Source: Bacteroidales bacterium (GTDB lineage: Bacteria > Bacteroidota > Bacteroidia > Bacteroidales > UBA12077). From it: a stretch of DNA of 64,000 nucleotides. Position 1 is the first letter of the stretch, and every line of letters begins with the position of its first letter. The stretch covers positions 1-64,000 of the forward strand of contig WTBR01000057.1 in NCBI GenBank assembly GCA_013138975.1, given 5' to 3'. The notes under the pieces are model-generated. The model saw only the letters and a list, made by a program, of their open reading frames with translations, was not told the origin of the DNA and ran no database searches. A program made the position numbers and the translations under genes. Positions 52,792 to 61,668 of this stretch are shown in pieces.

Positions 52792-55233
52792 TTATTCGTA
52801 CCTCAAAGAATGTGCAGGATTTAATCTTGCTGCCTTTAAAGTTTTATATGTTATTGTTAATACTGCTATTGTTAAAGCAATAATTAATCCAATTAAAAAA
52901 TCAAGAATATTTAATTTTATCATATACTGATAGTTTTTTAACCAATTTTTTGCAACATAGTAGACTACAGGCCATGCTATAATTGTTGAAACAGAAACTA
53001 ATATTATGATTTCTTTTGAGATAATATAAAAAATGGTTTTTACCGATGCGCCAAGTGCTTTTCGTATCCCAATTTCTTTGGTTCTTTGTTCTACAGTAAA
53101 TGAAGTTAATCCATATAAACCCAAGGATGCAATTACAATCGCCAATATTGTAAACACAATTGATAAACTTGCATTTTGTTGCTCTTCTTTATAAAGTTCC
53201 TTTAAGTCTTCATCCATATAGAAATATTGAATAGGTTCGTTTGCAGTAAATTCATTCCAAACTTTTTCTATTTGCGTAATTGTGTTTGCAGGAGCTTCCG
53301 GTAAAGTTCTTATGCTTATATAACGTGTATGCATATCTGCTTCTTTAAACCTGAACATATATGGCTGTATTTTATTATGAAGTGATCTGAAATGAAAATC
53401 TTTAACAACACCAATTATGGGCATGTATTGTTTTTCAGCTTCAGGATTATCATTAGATACATTAAACCTTGTGGTAAATGGATCTTGGATACTATAACTT
53501 TTAACGGTACTTTCGTTTATAATACATGCATCTTCGTCTGTAGGATATGATTGGTCAAATAATCGACCGGATGTTAATTTAATCCCATAAGTTTCAAAAT
53601 AATCGTAATCGACCCAATTTGTTTCAAGCAAGAAAGATTCTTGATCTCGGCCTTCTATAGTATAACCATTCCCATTATTGTTGTGAGCCGGGGCTGCGGT
53701 CGATCCTGAAACTATTTTAACACCTTTTATTTTTAGTAGTTCATCTTTAAATGATTGTATTTTTTTATCTAAAACACGGGCTCGTTCTATTACAATTACG
53801 TGCTCTTTATCAAATCCTAAATTTTTATTCATCATAAAGTTGATTTGTTTAAAGATAATCAGCGTACCAACGATTAGAATAATGGAGATACTAAATTGAA
53901 GAATTACAAGTACGCTTCTGAGTCTTCCATTTTTCATACTATTTTTTATACTTCCTTTTAAAACAGATACAGGCTTAAACGATGAAAGAAAAAACGCTGG
54001 ATAACTACCAGCAAGAATTCCTATAGTTAATGCTAATACAATTAATCCCGGCATTGTATACCATGTATCAAAATAATTTAATGACAGGTTAGAATTTAAA
54101 ATAGTATTAAAAAAAGGCAAGCATACCTCAATAATAACAATTCCAATAATTAAAGAAAATATGGATAATATAGTCGATTCAGTAAGAAATTGACCAATAA
54201 GCATTCCTTTAGTTGATCCACTTACTTTCTTTATACCAACTTCTTTCGCTCTTTTTGCTGCTTGTGCTGTTGATAGATTCATAAAGTTTATTGCTGCAAT
54301 CACAATAATTAATAATGCAATACTTCCAAAAATATATAAGAATTTCGGGTCACTTGCAGGTTTTACTTCATGATCAATACTTGTATCAAGATGTATATCT
54401 AATAAGCTTTGCAATTCAAATGCATATTGATTTCCGCTACTTAAAAACTCATCAAAAGAAATTTTAAAGAATTCTTGGATTAAAGGGCCCACGTATTTAA
54501 CTAACATCGGATGAAACTTTTCATTAACTGAATTAGGAGATGTTCCTGGTTTTAAAATTACGTAGGTTTCAAAACTATTCGATAGCCAGTTATCATCGTT
54601 AGCGCGTTGACTTGATAAAAATGAGCCGAAAATATCTGCTTCAAAATTAGAATTATCGGGAATATCTTCCATTACCCCTGTTACTTCGTAAAGTGATGTA
54701 TCAGTTCCTACTTTTAGCATTTTGCCAATTGGGTCTTCAATACCAAAATATTTATCGGCAGTACTTTCACTAAGAACTAACTTGTATGGAGCATTAAGAA
54801 CGGTTATTTTATCTCCTTTGATTAATTTAATCGAGAAAATTTTAAAGAATGATGAATCAACATGAACAACTTGATCCTTAGTAAATTTCTGATTTTTGTA
54901 TTTTATTACAGTTGAGCCAAATGAATTGTATCTTGTAAAATCTTCAATTTCAGGAAATTCACGAAGCATTGTTGGCCCTAAAGGGGAACAGCTTGAAGAA
55001 ACATGAGCTTCCTGTCCGCTAATTTTACCATGTAAATTAACTCTGTAAATTCGATCCTTATTTTCTTGAAATTGATCGTAACTTACTTCATTAATAACAA
55101 ATAAGGCGATTAGTAAACTACAGGCTATTCCAATTGACAATCCAATTATATTTATTAGCACATAACTTTTTTGTCTGTTTAGTGCTCTTATACTGTGTTT
55201 GATTATATTTTTGAACATAATAATGGATTTCAT
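52792..55233 (-). CDS. MacB/FtsX-type ABC transporter permease
   Basis: 813 residues in the long Bacteroidota form with two permease units. Helix 1 is at about 21-43 (SYVLINIIGLSIGIACSLLI), then a periplasmic MacB_PCD domain (ESTADKYFGIEDPIGKMLKV), a first FtsX block (YIFGSIALLIIVIAAINFMN, AKEVGIKKVSGSTKGMLIGQ), a middle helix pair, a second periplasmic domain, and a second FtsX block (RTKEIGIRKALGASVKTIFY). The ATPase is not adjacent. Substrates of the group range from peptides to lipoproteins. A second ATG, MFKNI, is the better start by comparison with relatives (55218). Confidence 0.92.
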   Translation of the reverse strand: MKSIIMFKNIIKHSIRALNRQKSYVLINIIGLSIGIACSLLIALFVINEVSYDQFQENKDRIYRVNLHGKISGQEAHVSSSCSPLGPTMLREFPEIEDFTRYNSFGSTVIKYKNQKFTKDQVVHVDSSFFKIFSIKLIKGDKITVLNAPYKLVLSESTADKYFGIEDPIGKMLKVGTDTSLYEVTGVMEDIPDNSNFEADIFGSFLSSQRANDDNWLSNSFETYVILKPGTSPNSVNEKFHPMLVKYVGPLIQEFFKISFDEFLSSGNQYAFELQSLLDIHLDTSIDHEVKPASDPKFLYIFGSIALLIIVIAAINFMNLSTAQAAKRAKEVGIKKVSGSTKGMLIGQFLTESTILSIFSLIIGIVIIEVCLPFFNTILNSNLSLNYFDTWYTMPGLIVLALTIGILAGSYPAFFLSSFKPVSVLKGSIKNSMKNGRLRSVLVILQFSISIILIVGTLIIFKQINFMMNKNLGFDKEHVIVIERARVLDKKIQSFKDELLKIKGVKIVSGSTAAPAHNNNGNGYTIEGRDQESFLLETNWVDYDYFETYGIKLTSGRLFDQSYPTDEDACIINESTVKSYSIQDPFTTRFNVSNDNPEAEKQYMPIIGVVKDFHFRSLHNKIQPYMFRFKEADMHTRYISIRTLPEAPANTITQIEKVWNEFTANEPIQYFYMDEDLKELYKEEQQNASLSIVFTILAIVIASLGLYGLTSFTVEQRTKEIGIRKALGASVKTIFYIISKEIIILVSVSTIIAWPVVYYVAKNWLKNYQYMIKLNILDFLIGLIIALTIAVLTITYKTLKAARLNPAHSLRYE

Positions 55234-55388
55234 AAATTAGTATATTATTATAGACGATTGTTTTTGTAAGTAGTTGCAATTAAAAATAAGACGACCTTAT
55301 GATTATATAGTTACAGTTTATTTAAGTTTTGTAAAAAAAATACATAGCCTAAAGTGCAATAATTAAAAAATGATGCGTCAAGTATATT

Positions 55389-55955
55389 ATGAAAGTCGAA
55401 AAAGAACATAAAGGCTTAAAATCATTTATTTCATCGGAATACCGGAATCTGGTTTCGTATGTGCGCAAATATTTCAATGAAAATTATTATGATATAAGTG
55501 CCGAGGATATTGTTCAGGATGTAGCATTAAATGTTTTTTCGAAACTGGATTTTGACGCTCATGTTGAGAATATTGCTGGATATGTTTATCGATCGATAAG
55601 AAACAGAATTACAGATTTTCAAAGAAAAAAAAGGAAAGAAATTCCTTTTGAAAAGTTTACTGATAATGATGGAGAAGATCATTTTTCAGAGAATATTTCT
55701 GAAGCTCCAGAGTTTATTTTAAACGAAATTGATGATGAAAAATTTTATGATTCAATGCAAGAAGCTTTGAATAAATTGAGTCCGAATCAGCAAATGGTTT
55801 TTGTTGCAACAGAAATTGATGGATTTACATTTGAAGAATTATCGGACAAACTCAAGATACCTATTGGTACTCTTTTATCGTGGAAACACAGAGGAGTTAA
55901 GAAGCTAAAGGAAATTATCAATATCGATGATTTTTACATTAAAAATGATAACTAA
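55389..55955 (+). CDS. ECF-type RNA polymerase sigma factor
   Basis: 188 residues. Region 2: SEYRNLVSYVRKYFNENYYD, ISAEDIVQDVALNVFSKLDF and VYRSIRNRITDFQRKKRKEI. Region 4: ALNKLSPNQQMVFVATEIDG, FTFEELSDKLKIPIGTLLSW and KHRGVKKLKEII. It is complete. It is followed 28 bases later by a small membrane protein gene that could act as its anti-sigma factor or target; no classical anti-sigma domain is visible. Confidence 0.9.
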   Translation: MKVEKEHKGLKSFISSEYRNLVSYVRKYFNENYYDISAEDIVQDVALNVFSKLDFDAHVENIAGYVYRSIRNRITDFQRKKRKEIPFEKFTDNDGEDHFSENISEAPEFILNEIDDEKFYDSMQEALNKLSPNQQMVFVATEIDGFTFEELSDKLKIPIGTLLSWKHRGVKKLKEIINIDDFYIKNDN

Positions 55956-55983
55956 TAAAAACAAATAATTAAAAATTAATATT

Positions 55984-56397
55984 ATGGAAAGAGAATATAA
56001 AGAAAAAAAACCTCTATTAGAAAGAGGATTAAAGATTTTTGGATGGGTAATTCTAGGCGCATTGGCAGCTGCAGGATTTGCATTTATTTTTGGATATTTT
56101 GTTATGATGCTTTGGAACTGGTTAATGCCTGAATTGTTCAGTTTAGCTATAATCACTTTTTGGCAAGCAGCAGGGATTGTTTTACTGGCTCGTTTAATTT
56201 TTGGAGGTTTTAAACATGGTCCCGATCATTCGAAAAAACATTCACCAAAACATAAATTCTTTCATAATTGGAAATCAGAAAATTATAAGGAAAGAAAATG
56301 TGGTGATTGGAGACATTTCGATGATTACTGGAAAAGTGAAGGAGAACTAGCTTATACTGAATATATTGAACGTAAAAAGGAGCAAGAACAGAAATAA
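55984..56397 (+). CDS. Small membrane protein downstream of the sigma factor
   Basis: 137 residues. Two membrane helices, LKIFGWVILGALAAAGFAFI (about 15-34) and LFSLAIITFWQAAGIVLLAR (about 52-71), are followed by a His- and Lys-rich cytoplasmic tail (HGPDHSKKHSPKHKFFHNWK) that could bind metal or nucleic acid. No family name is certain. Its position suggests a role with the sigma factor. A hairpin (AAGTCGTTAGCTACA, TAGCGACTT) follows at 56408-56441. Confidence 0.65.
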   Translation: MEREYKEKKPLLERGLKIFGWVILGALAAAGFAFIFGYFVMMLWNWLMPELFSLAIITFWQAAGIVLLARLIFGGFKHGPDHSKKHSPKHKFFHNWKSENYKERKCGDWRHFDDYWKSEGELAYTEYIERKKEQEQK

Positions 56398-56407
56398 AAA
56401 CAACAAT

Positions 56408-56441
56408 AAGTCGTTAGCTACAAGTTTGTAGGTAGCGACTT
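56408..56441 (+). terminator. Hairpin after the small membrane protein gene
   Basis: AAGTCGTTAGCTACA pairs with GTAGGTAGCGACTT around a short loop. It has only a weak T run (TTTAATT), so termination may be partial and the next gene may be partly read through. Confidence 0.5.
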
Positions 56442-56457
56442 TAATTGAAAAAACGTC

Positions 56458-56970
56458 ATGAAAAGTAAAGTTATGAAAATAAAAAAACATGAAGCAAGAC
56501 CTGATTTAACAGGCGAGCATCCTTTAGGAGACTTGGGGCAATTAATTTTGCTCATTGTTTTCATATTTGTTTGGATTGTAGATATCTTCTTTATTAATTT
56601 AACAGAAACACAATATCTTAATTTATCTTTAAGTATTAGAATACCCATTGGTATAATTATTTTAATAACGGGTTTTTATCTTGCTTTTAAAAGCATGAAA
56701 TTAGTTTTTGGCACAAAAAGAAAGCAAGCTGAAGTTATTAGAGATAAAGTATATGATAAAATAAGGCATCCAATGTATTTAGGAGCATTACTTTTTTATT
56801 TGGGTATTACAATTTTGATGTATTCAATTCCATTATTTATTACGTTTATCGTAATTTTTATTTTTTATAATTTTATTGCAAAATATGAAGAACGATTATT
56901 AATTAAACGGTTTGGAGAGGATTATGCAAACTACATGAAACGAGTTCGTAGATGGATTCCAAAGTTTTAG
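56458..56970 (+). CDS. Isoprenylcysteine carboxyl methyltransferase-like membrane protein
   Basis: 170 residues and four to five membrane helices. The C-terminal half has the ICMT/PEMT pattern: VIRDKVYDKIRHPMYLGALL (RHPxY binds SAM), then FIAKYEERLLIKRFGEDYAN and YMKRVRRWIP. The bacterial relatives methylate small or lipid substrates that are mostly unknown. The start could be the second ATG (MKIKKH, 56473). It lies in the same direction as the sigma factor cluster. Confidence 0.85.
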   Translation: MKSKVMKIKKHEARPDLTGEHPLGDLGQLILLIVFIFVWIVDIFFINLTETQYLNLSLSIRIPIGIIILITGFYLAFKSMKLVFGTKRKQAEVIRDKVYDKIRHPMYLGALLFYLGITILMYSIPLFITFIVIFIFYNFIAKYEERLLIKRFGEDYANYMKRVRRWIPKF

Positions 56971-57115
56971 AAGCTACGAACTTTTGTAACGAAACTTATC
57001 TTTTGATAACTAAAACATTGTTTATAATTCTAATTTAATTTAACATTAATATATATATTGGTGTTTATATATGAATGCATGAACTGGTATAAAAGTAAAC
57101 GAATTGAATTAGTAT

Positions 57116-58600
57116 ATGAGAGACGTGGATGTACCTTATTGTATAGATTTAGAAACAATTCCTAAACCTGAAGTTGGAACAATATTAGTTTCCGGAGCAA
57201 CAGGGTATATAGGGGGTAGACTTGTTAAGGAGTTATTAATTAGAGGGTATCATCTTAGAATATTAGTTAGGTCGGCTTCATCTGATCATGATAAACGATG
57301 GCCCAATTGTGAAGTAGTTGTGGGAGATGCGCTTAATTATGAAAGTTTAATTGATGTATTTAAAGGAGTGACTGTTGCTTATTATCTTATTCATTCTTTA
57401 TTACATGGGAGAAAATATTTAGAGGAGTTAGAAATTAAAGGTGCTGCAAATTTTAGAAATGCTGCTGAATTTAATGGGGTTAAACGAATTATTTATTTAG
57501 GAGGATTAGGAGATCAAGACTGCGAGTTGTCAACTCATTTGAAAAGTCGAAATAATGTAGCTGTAGAATTGGTAAATGGGAAGATCCAGGTAACAGTTCT
57601 AAGAGCAGCAATAATTATTGGTTCAGGAAGTGCATCATACGAAATTATTGGAAATTTAGTTAAGAATACACCTGTTATTTTATTGCCAAAATGGGCAAAG
57701 ACTTATTGTCAACCCATTGGTATCAGAGATGTAATTAAATATCTTGTTGGTGTTTTAGAATTAGAAGAGACAGCAGGGAAATGGTATGATATTGGAGGAA
57801 AAACAAAGCATACATATACAGATATGATTAAGATTTTTTCTCACTTACTTGGTAAGAAGAAAATCTACATTAAAGTTTTTATTTCAGGTTATAAATTCTT
57901 TGGATATATAGCAAGCTTATTAACTCCTGTGCCTGCTCCAATTGTAATGTCTTTATTCGAAAGTATAAAGAATGAAGTTGTTTGTAAGAATACAAGCATT
58001 ACTGAAATTCTGAATTTTGAACCATTGAGTTATTCCGAAGCAATTACTCTAGCACTAAATATAGAGCAGCAGGATGCAATTGGAACCAGATGGTCGGATG
58101 CTTATCCGCACTCACATGATTTAGATACTAAGTTACATGAATTAGGATCAGCCAAATTTATTAGCTCTTACTCTCGTATATCAAAAAAAACGGCTAATTC
58201 TCTCTTTGATACATTTTGTAAAATTGGTGGTAAGGAAGGTTGGTTTCATAATAACTGGATGTGGCGTTTGCGTGGTGCAGGAGACAAAATGATGATGGGA
58301 GTGGGGACATCAAGGGGGAGAAGGAGTATTAGTAAACTTAGAATTAATGATGTTATTGGATTTTGGCGTGTTGAGAATATAGAAGAAAATAAAAGATTAC
58401 TGTTACGTGCTGAAATGAAATTGCCGGGTAAAGCTTGGCTTGAATTTAAAATAAGTGATGAAGAAGACATTAATCACTTATCCGTAATTGCATATTTTCA
58501 TCCTAAAGGTATTGCTGGTAAAATTTATTGGTACTCTTTTGTGCCATTTCATGCTTTAATATTTAAAGATTTGATTAAAGATATTGAAGAAAGAAGTTAA
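57116..58600 (+). CDS. SDR/NAD(P)-binding protein with C-terminal DUF2867
   Basis: 494 residues. The extended/atypical SDR Rossmann fold starts near residue 26: ILVSGATGYIGGRLVKELLI, then VVVGDALNYESLIDVFKGVT, AYYLIHSLLHGRKYLEELEI and RIIYLGGLGDQDCELSTHLK. The C-terminal 170 residues form DUF2867 (WFHNNWMWRLRGAGDKMMMG, VGFWRVE-like DVIGFWRVENIEENKRLLLR). The pairing is common in bacteria and usually annotated as an SDR oxidoreductase; the reaction is unknown. It is intact and monocistronic. Confidence 0.88.
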   Translation: MRDVDVPYCIDLETIPKPEVGTILVSGATGYIGGRLVKELLIRGYHLRILVRSASSDHDKRWPNCEVVVGDALNYESLIDVFKGVTVAYYLIHSLLHGRKYLEELEIKGAANFRNAAEFNGVKRIIYLGGLGDQDCELSTHLKSRNNVAVELVNGKIQVTVLRAAIIIGSGSASYEIIGNLVKNTPVILLPKWAKTYCQPIGIRDVIKYLVGVLELEETAGKWYDIGGKTKHTYTDMIKIFSHLLGKKKIYIKVFISGYKFFGYIASLLTPVPAPIVMSLFESIKNEVVCKNTSITEILNFEPLSYSEAITLALNIEQQDAIGTRWSDAYPHSHDLDTKLHELGSAKFISSYSRISKKTANSLFDTFCKIGGKEGWFHNNWMWRLRGAGDKMMMGVGTSRGRRSISKLRINDVIGFWRVENIEENKRLLLRAEMKLPGKAWLEFKISDEEDINHLSVIAYFHPKGIAGKIYWYSFVPFHALIFKDLIKDIEERS

Positions 58601-58789
58601 AAAAGATGATTATCAATATTAAAGTCATTCTGAACGAATTGAAGAATCTGTTTTAAAACAATAAGATGCTTCACTTTACTTAGCATGACAATTAAGAGTT
58701 GCCAGACGATTATTATTATTATATTTCCTCCAATAATCAGTACGTCATCAATCTGGCGATAATCTCCTTTCCATTCTTGGAATCTCTGA
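58601..58789. repeat. Spacer with a short dispersed repeat
   Basis: TCATTCTGAACGAATTGAAG, AATCTGTTTTAAAACAATAA, GATGCTTCACTTTACTTAGC and ATGACA form the kind of block repeated in many Bacteroidota genomes. It lies at the truncated end of the PAS-protein fragments. No gene was found. Confidence 0.45.
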
Positions 58790-58960
58790 TCAATAATTTT
58801 TGATTTGACCTTCCAATACTTTATATACAAATCCTTTTAAATTACCGTTTTCCTCCTTATTTGTTATAAAAATACCTTTATTTCCTTGATCTAAAATAAA
58901 TTGTGCTAAACGATCGTAACTGTCGCTTGTTTTTAATTGCTCATCTATACTAAGCATCAT
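58790..58960 (-). pseudogene. Fragment following the PAS-like protein, cut by repeat sequence
   Basis: The frame MMLSIDEQLKTSDSYDRLAQ, then FILDQGNKGIFITNKEENGN and LKGFVYKVLEGQIKNY (56 residues), directly follows the stop of the PAS-like gene on the same strand. It reads like the start of a longer, unrecognised domain. It stops close to the repeat-rich spacer at 58601-58789, so the downstream part seems lost. It could be an intact tiny gene, but it looks truncated. Confidence 0.4.
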
Positions 58961-59533
58961 TTAGGTGCTAAAATTACGAACTTTGTTAAGTCGTTCGTCT
59001 AATTTTTTACGTAGGCTAATATCATCAAGCCATACTAAAACATTGTTACTAAATTCATCCGCTTTCATATTTATTGAATACCATTTCTCGATTCTTGGAG
59101 AATACCATTCTTCTGATGCATGTGCTTTTGTAGTGCAACTTTCATTAATTAAATTCTTAATAATTTTCATCTGTTGATTTTCAAATAAATCTTGGAAATT
59201 TTTGACATTGTATTTTGTAAAGAGTTCTTTGGTTTTTCCTTCTGAAACAACAATCTCGCCATCGGTATTAATTACAAATGCAGGGTCTTTTTTCTCAATT
59301 GGTAAACGAACCAGTAAATTTAAATTTCTATTGCCAAATTTTACAGATGCTTTTGATAAGGATTGAACAATTATTGGTACAATAAAAGGAACCATGGATG
59401 AGAATAATCCAATTCCCTGAAAATAATTAATTACAACACCAATTAACAATGCCATAAAGTAGTTTAAAGGGCTAATAAGTTCTTTAAATAAAAATTTAAA
59501 GTATATCAATATTGTTTTAATTGTGTTTTCCAT
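58961..59533 (-). CDS. Membrane-anchored PAS-like protein, probably a truncated sensor
   Basis: 190 residues. Two membrane helices at the N-terminus (LISPLNYFMALLIGVVINYF and LFSSMVPFIVPIIVQSLSKA) are followed by a PAS-like fold: DPAFVINTDGEIVVSEGKTK, LFTKYNVKNFQDLF, EWYSPRIEKWYSINMKADEF and NNVLVWLDDISLRKKLDERL. The last segment is the typical PAS-to-signalling-helix linker, after which a kinase or cyclase domain would be expected. None follows; only a 56-residue frame does. It is probably the sensor half of a broken signal protein. 59534-59932 upstream is AT-rich and empty. Confidence 0.6.
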   Translation of the reverse strand: MENTIKTILIYFKFLFKELISPLNYFMALLIGVVINYFQGIGLFSSMVPFIVPIIVQSLSKASVKFGNRNLNLLVRLPIEKKDPAFVINTDGEIVVSEGKTKELFTKYNVKNFQDLFENQQMKIIKNLINESCTTKAHASEEWYSPRIEKWYSINMKADEFSNNVLVWLDDISLRKKLDERLNKVRNFST

Positions 59534-59932
59534 AATTTAGTAATTAGTAACGAGTACAAAGTACATAGATTTAAGAATGATAATATTTATTTTAGCTAAT
59601 TATTAGATATCTTAAATACTCTTGGTCTTGTGTTTCATATCTTATATCTAAAATCTATTTTTAGCTTAGTCGTATTTATATAAGAAACCTGACAATCTTG
59701 GTTTTGTTTAAAGTAAACTTGTTGATTAATTAACTAAAATAAAAAAGGGTGTGATTTAGGTGTTTTGTAAGTAGAGGCAATTTTTTTTAATATAATTGGA
59801 TAAGGATATTTTTTTTATTAGATATTTTGAGAATTAATTATTCTTTTTTTACAAACAGAAAAACTTTTTTATGGGTTGATATTTATAAATTAACGCACTT
59901 ATCTTTATACTTACAGTATTCAATAAATATGA

Positions 59933-61660
59933 TTAAATATCAAGTTTTTCCTTTTTACGTTTGACTTGAAAGTTAAACATAAAATTATAAGATAGATTTG
60001 CTGAATATTGGGTTTTACTGCCTTGAACACCATTGTTGTTTACCATTGCAAGACTGAGGTTAAAGTTGTGTTTTTTTCGAAGTGTATATCCGCCTGTTAA
60101 TCTTACATTCACAATATCTGCTATTGTTCCCTCCTTATTTGCTGAATTACTATAAGAGCTTATTAACGAAACTTTTAATTGTTCAAAAAATGCTTTTTGA
60201 ACTGAGAGATTAAAACTCGTAACATTCATCGTCATTTCGGGCATCTGGTTGTTATTATAATTAACGGTTGTAGAAATATTTAATCGTTGTGGAATTAATG
60301 AAAACAAGTATGAAATGGTAGAATTATAAATCTGATTACCGGTGAACTCTTGATCATCCTCTTGCTGTTGAGAAGCTTCTTGGTAAGCAAAACCAATATT
60401 TAGGTTTTGACGTTTTGTTTTTGATGCCTGAATAATATAATTTAAATTGGAAGAAACCGTAAAATTAAGCTGGGTAAAACTTAGTGTATCTAAGTTCTGA
60501 AATTCATTGGTTTGTGTTATTTGATCGTATATATCACGGATATGGACATAGGTTTGTAAGTTTGATAAGGAAACTCCTAAGTTTAATTTCTTGTTTAGCT
60601 TAGCATTGACATTAGCTGAATAGATTAAACGTGAGCTTTCATTTGTCTTTTGTCCATTTAAGTTATCTCTTTGGTATCCGGCATCTAATGCTATATTAAT
60701 CCTTTTCTTTATCGAGGTTGAGAAGTTAGCTGTAATGTTTTCAAAATCATTATTAAAGTAATATGCCCCTAAGGTTTTATAATTTGGTGATACTCTTTCA
60801 TAACTAGCTCCAATTTGACCTAGCTTTGATGTTTGTGATACATTTGATTTAAAAGCGTGATAGTAAGCTAGATCTCCATGTTGTTCGATCAAAAAGTTGG
60901 AAGAACCATTGTTAATACTGTCTTTTTTGCTAATGTCATGATTAATTGCACTAATAGCATATTCAGCTGTAATCGAAAAATTATTGATCATTTTTAATTT
61001 GACCTTTGCACCTGCAGTTATATTATCTTGGGGTTTAACAATGATGCTGTCTGTCAGATTATAAGTTATTGAATTAATATCATCTTCAGCTTTAAAAACA
61101 TTTACACTTGCGTCTATGTTTTTATTCATATAATCGAGCTTTATTCCACCGCCCATTCTTCGATAAGCTGGTTCTGTTCCAAGAGTGTCAGGGTTAACAC
61201 TTCTTTTTAAGCGACCGTACATTACAGCGATTTTAAATGACTTGTTGGGAGTTAATTCAAGCCCTCCACCTAGAAATTCGTGCCCTGCAAGAGTGTAGGG
61301 CGAAAAGTTCATTGATGCATAACCAATATGTGCTGTAATCCATTTATATGAAGGTGACATCGATAAGCGATTAAAAGGCTGAGGTACACTACTTGATATT
61401 TGGCTATTTGTATACGCAAAAGAAAAGGGTAAATTTATTAAACCATACAGATTTGCATTTATATTTCCTGAAAGAAAGTATGAATATGGATCGAGTGTTT
61501 GATTGGTATCCGGTGAAAAGTTCCCAATTTGACTAAATGAAATGCCCCCACTGGTTGTTAGAGGTGCAGCCTTTAGAATTTGTTCAATATCTTGGGCACT
61601 TACATTCATGGTAAGCGCAAATACCAGAAAACTTAAAGTGATTATATGAAGTTTTGACAT
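59933..61660 (-). CDS. Exported beta-strand-rich, probably outer-membrane protein
   Basis: 575 residues with a signal peptide of about 22 residues (LHIITLSFLVFALTMNVSAQ, DIEQ). The whole mature region is a succession of amphipathic beta strands with aromatic girdles (YKWITAHIGYASMNFSPYTL, GQIGASYERVSPNYKTLGAY, YSANLSYNFMFNFQVKR), as in outer-membrane barrels. No named family was recognised. It follows the fibronectin type III gene by 8 bases and should be cotranscribed and partner with it at the cell surface. Confidence 0.7.
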   Translation of the reverse strand: MSKLHIITLSFLVFALTMNVSAQDIEQILKAAPLTTSGGISFSQIGNFSPDTNQTLDPYSYFLSGNINANLYGLINLPFSFAYTNSQISSSVPQPFNRLSMSPSYKWITAHIGYASMNFSPYTLAGHEFLGGGLELTPNKSFKIAVMYGRLKRSVNPDTLGTEPAYRRMGGGIKLDYMNKNIDASVNVFKAEDDINSITYNLTDSIIVKPQDNITAGAKVKLKMINNFSITAEYAISAINHDISKKDSINNGSSNFLIEQHGDLAYYHAFKSNVSQTSKLGQIGASYERVSPNYKTLGAYYFNNDFENITANFSTSIKKRINIALDAGYQRDNLNGQKTNESSRLIYSANVNAKLNKKLNLGVSLSNLQTYVHIRDIYDQITQTNEFQNLDTLSFTQLNFTVSSNLNYIIQASKTKRQNLNIGFAYQEASQQQEDDQEFTGNQIYNSTISYLFSLIPQRLNISTTVNYNNNQMPEMTMNVTSFNLSVQKAFFEQLKVSLISSYSNSANKEGTIADIVNVRLTGGYTLRKKHNFNLSLAMVNNNGVQGSKTQYSANLSYNFMFNFQVKRKKEKLDI

Positions 61661-61668
61661 TATGATTT

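Noticed and set aside
58597..58830. 77-residue minus-strand frame
   Set aside because: Most of it is dispersed-repeat sequence, and it overlaps the fragment at 58790-58960 in another frame.
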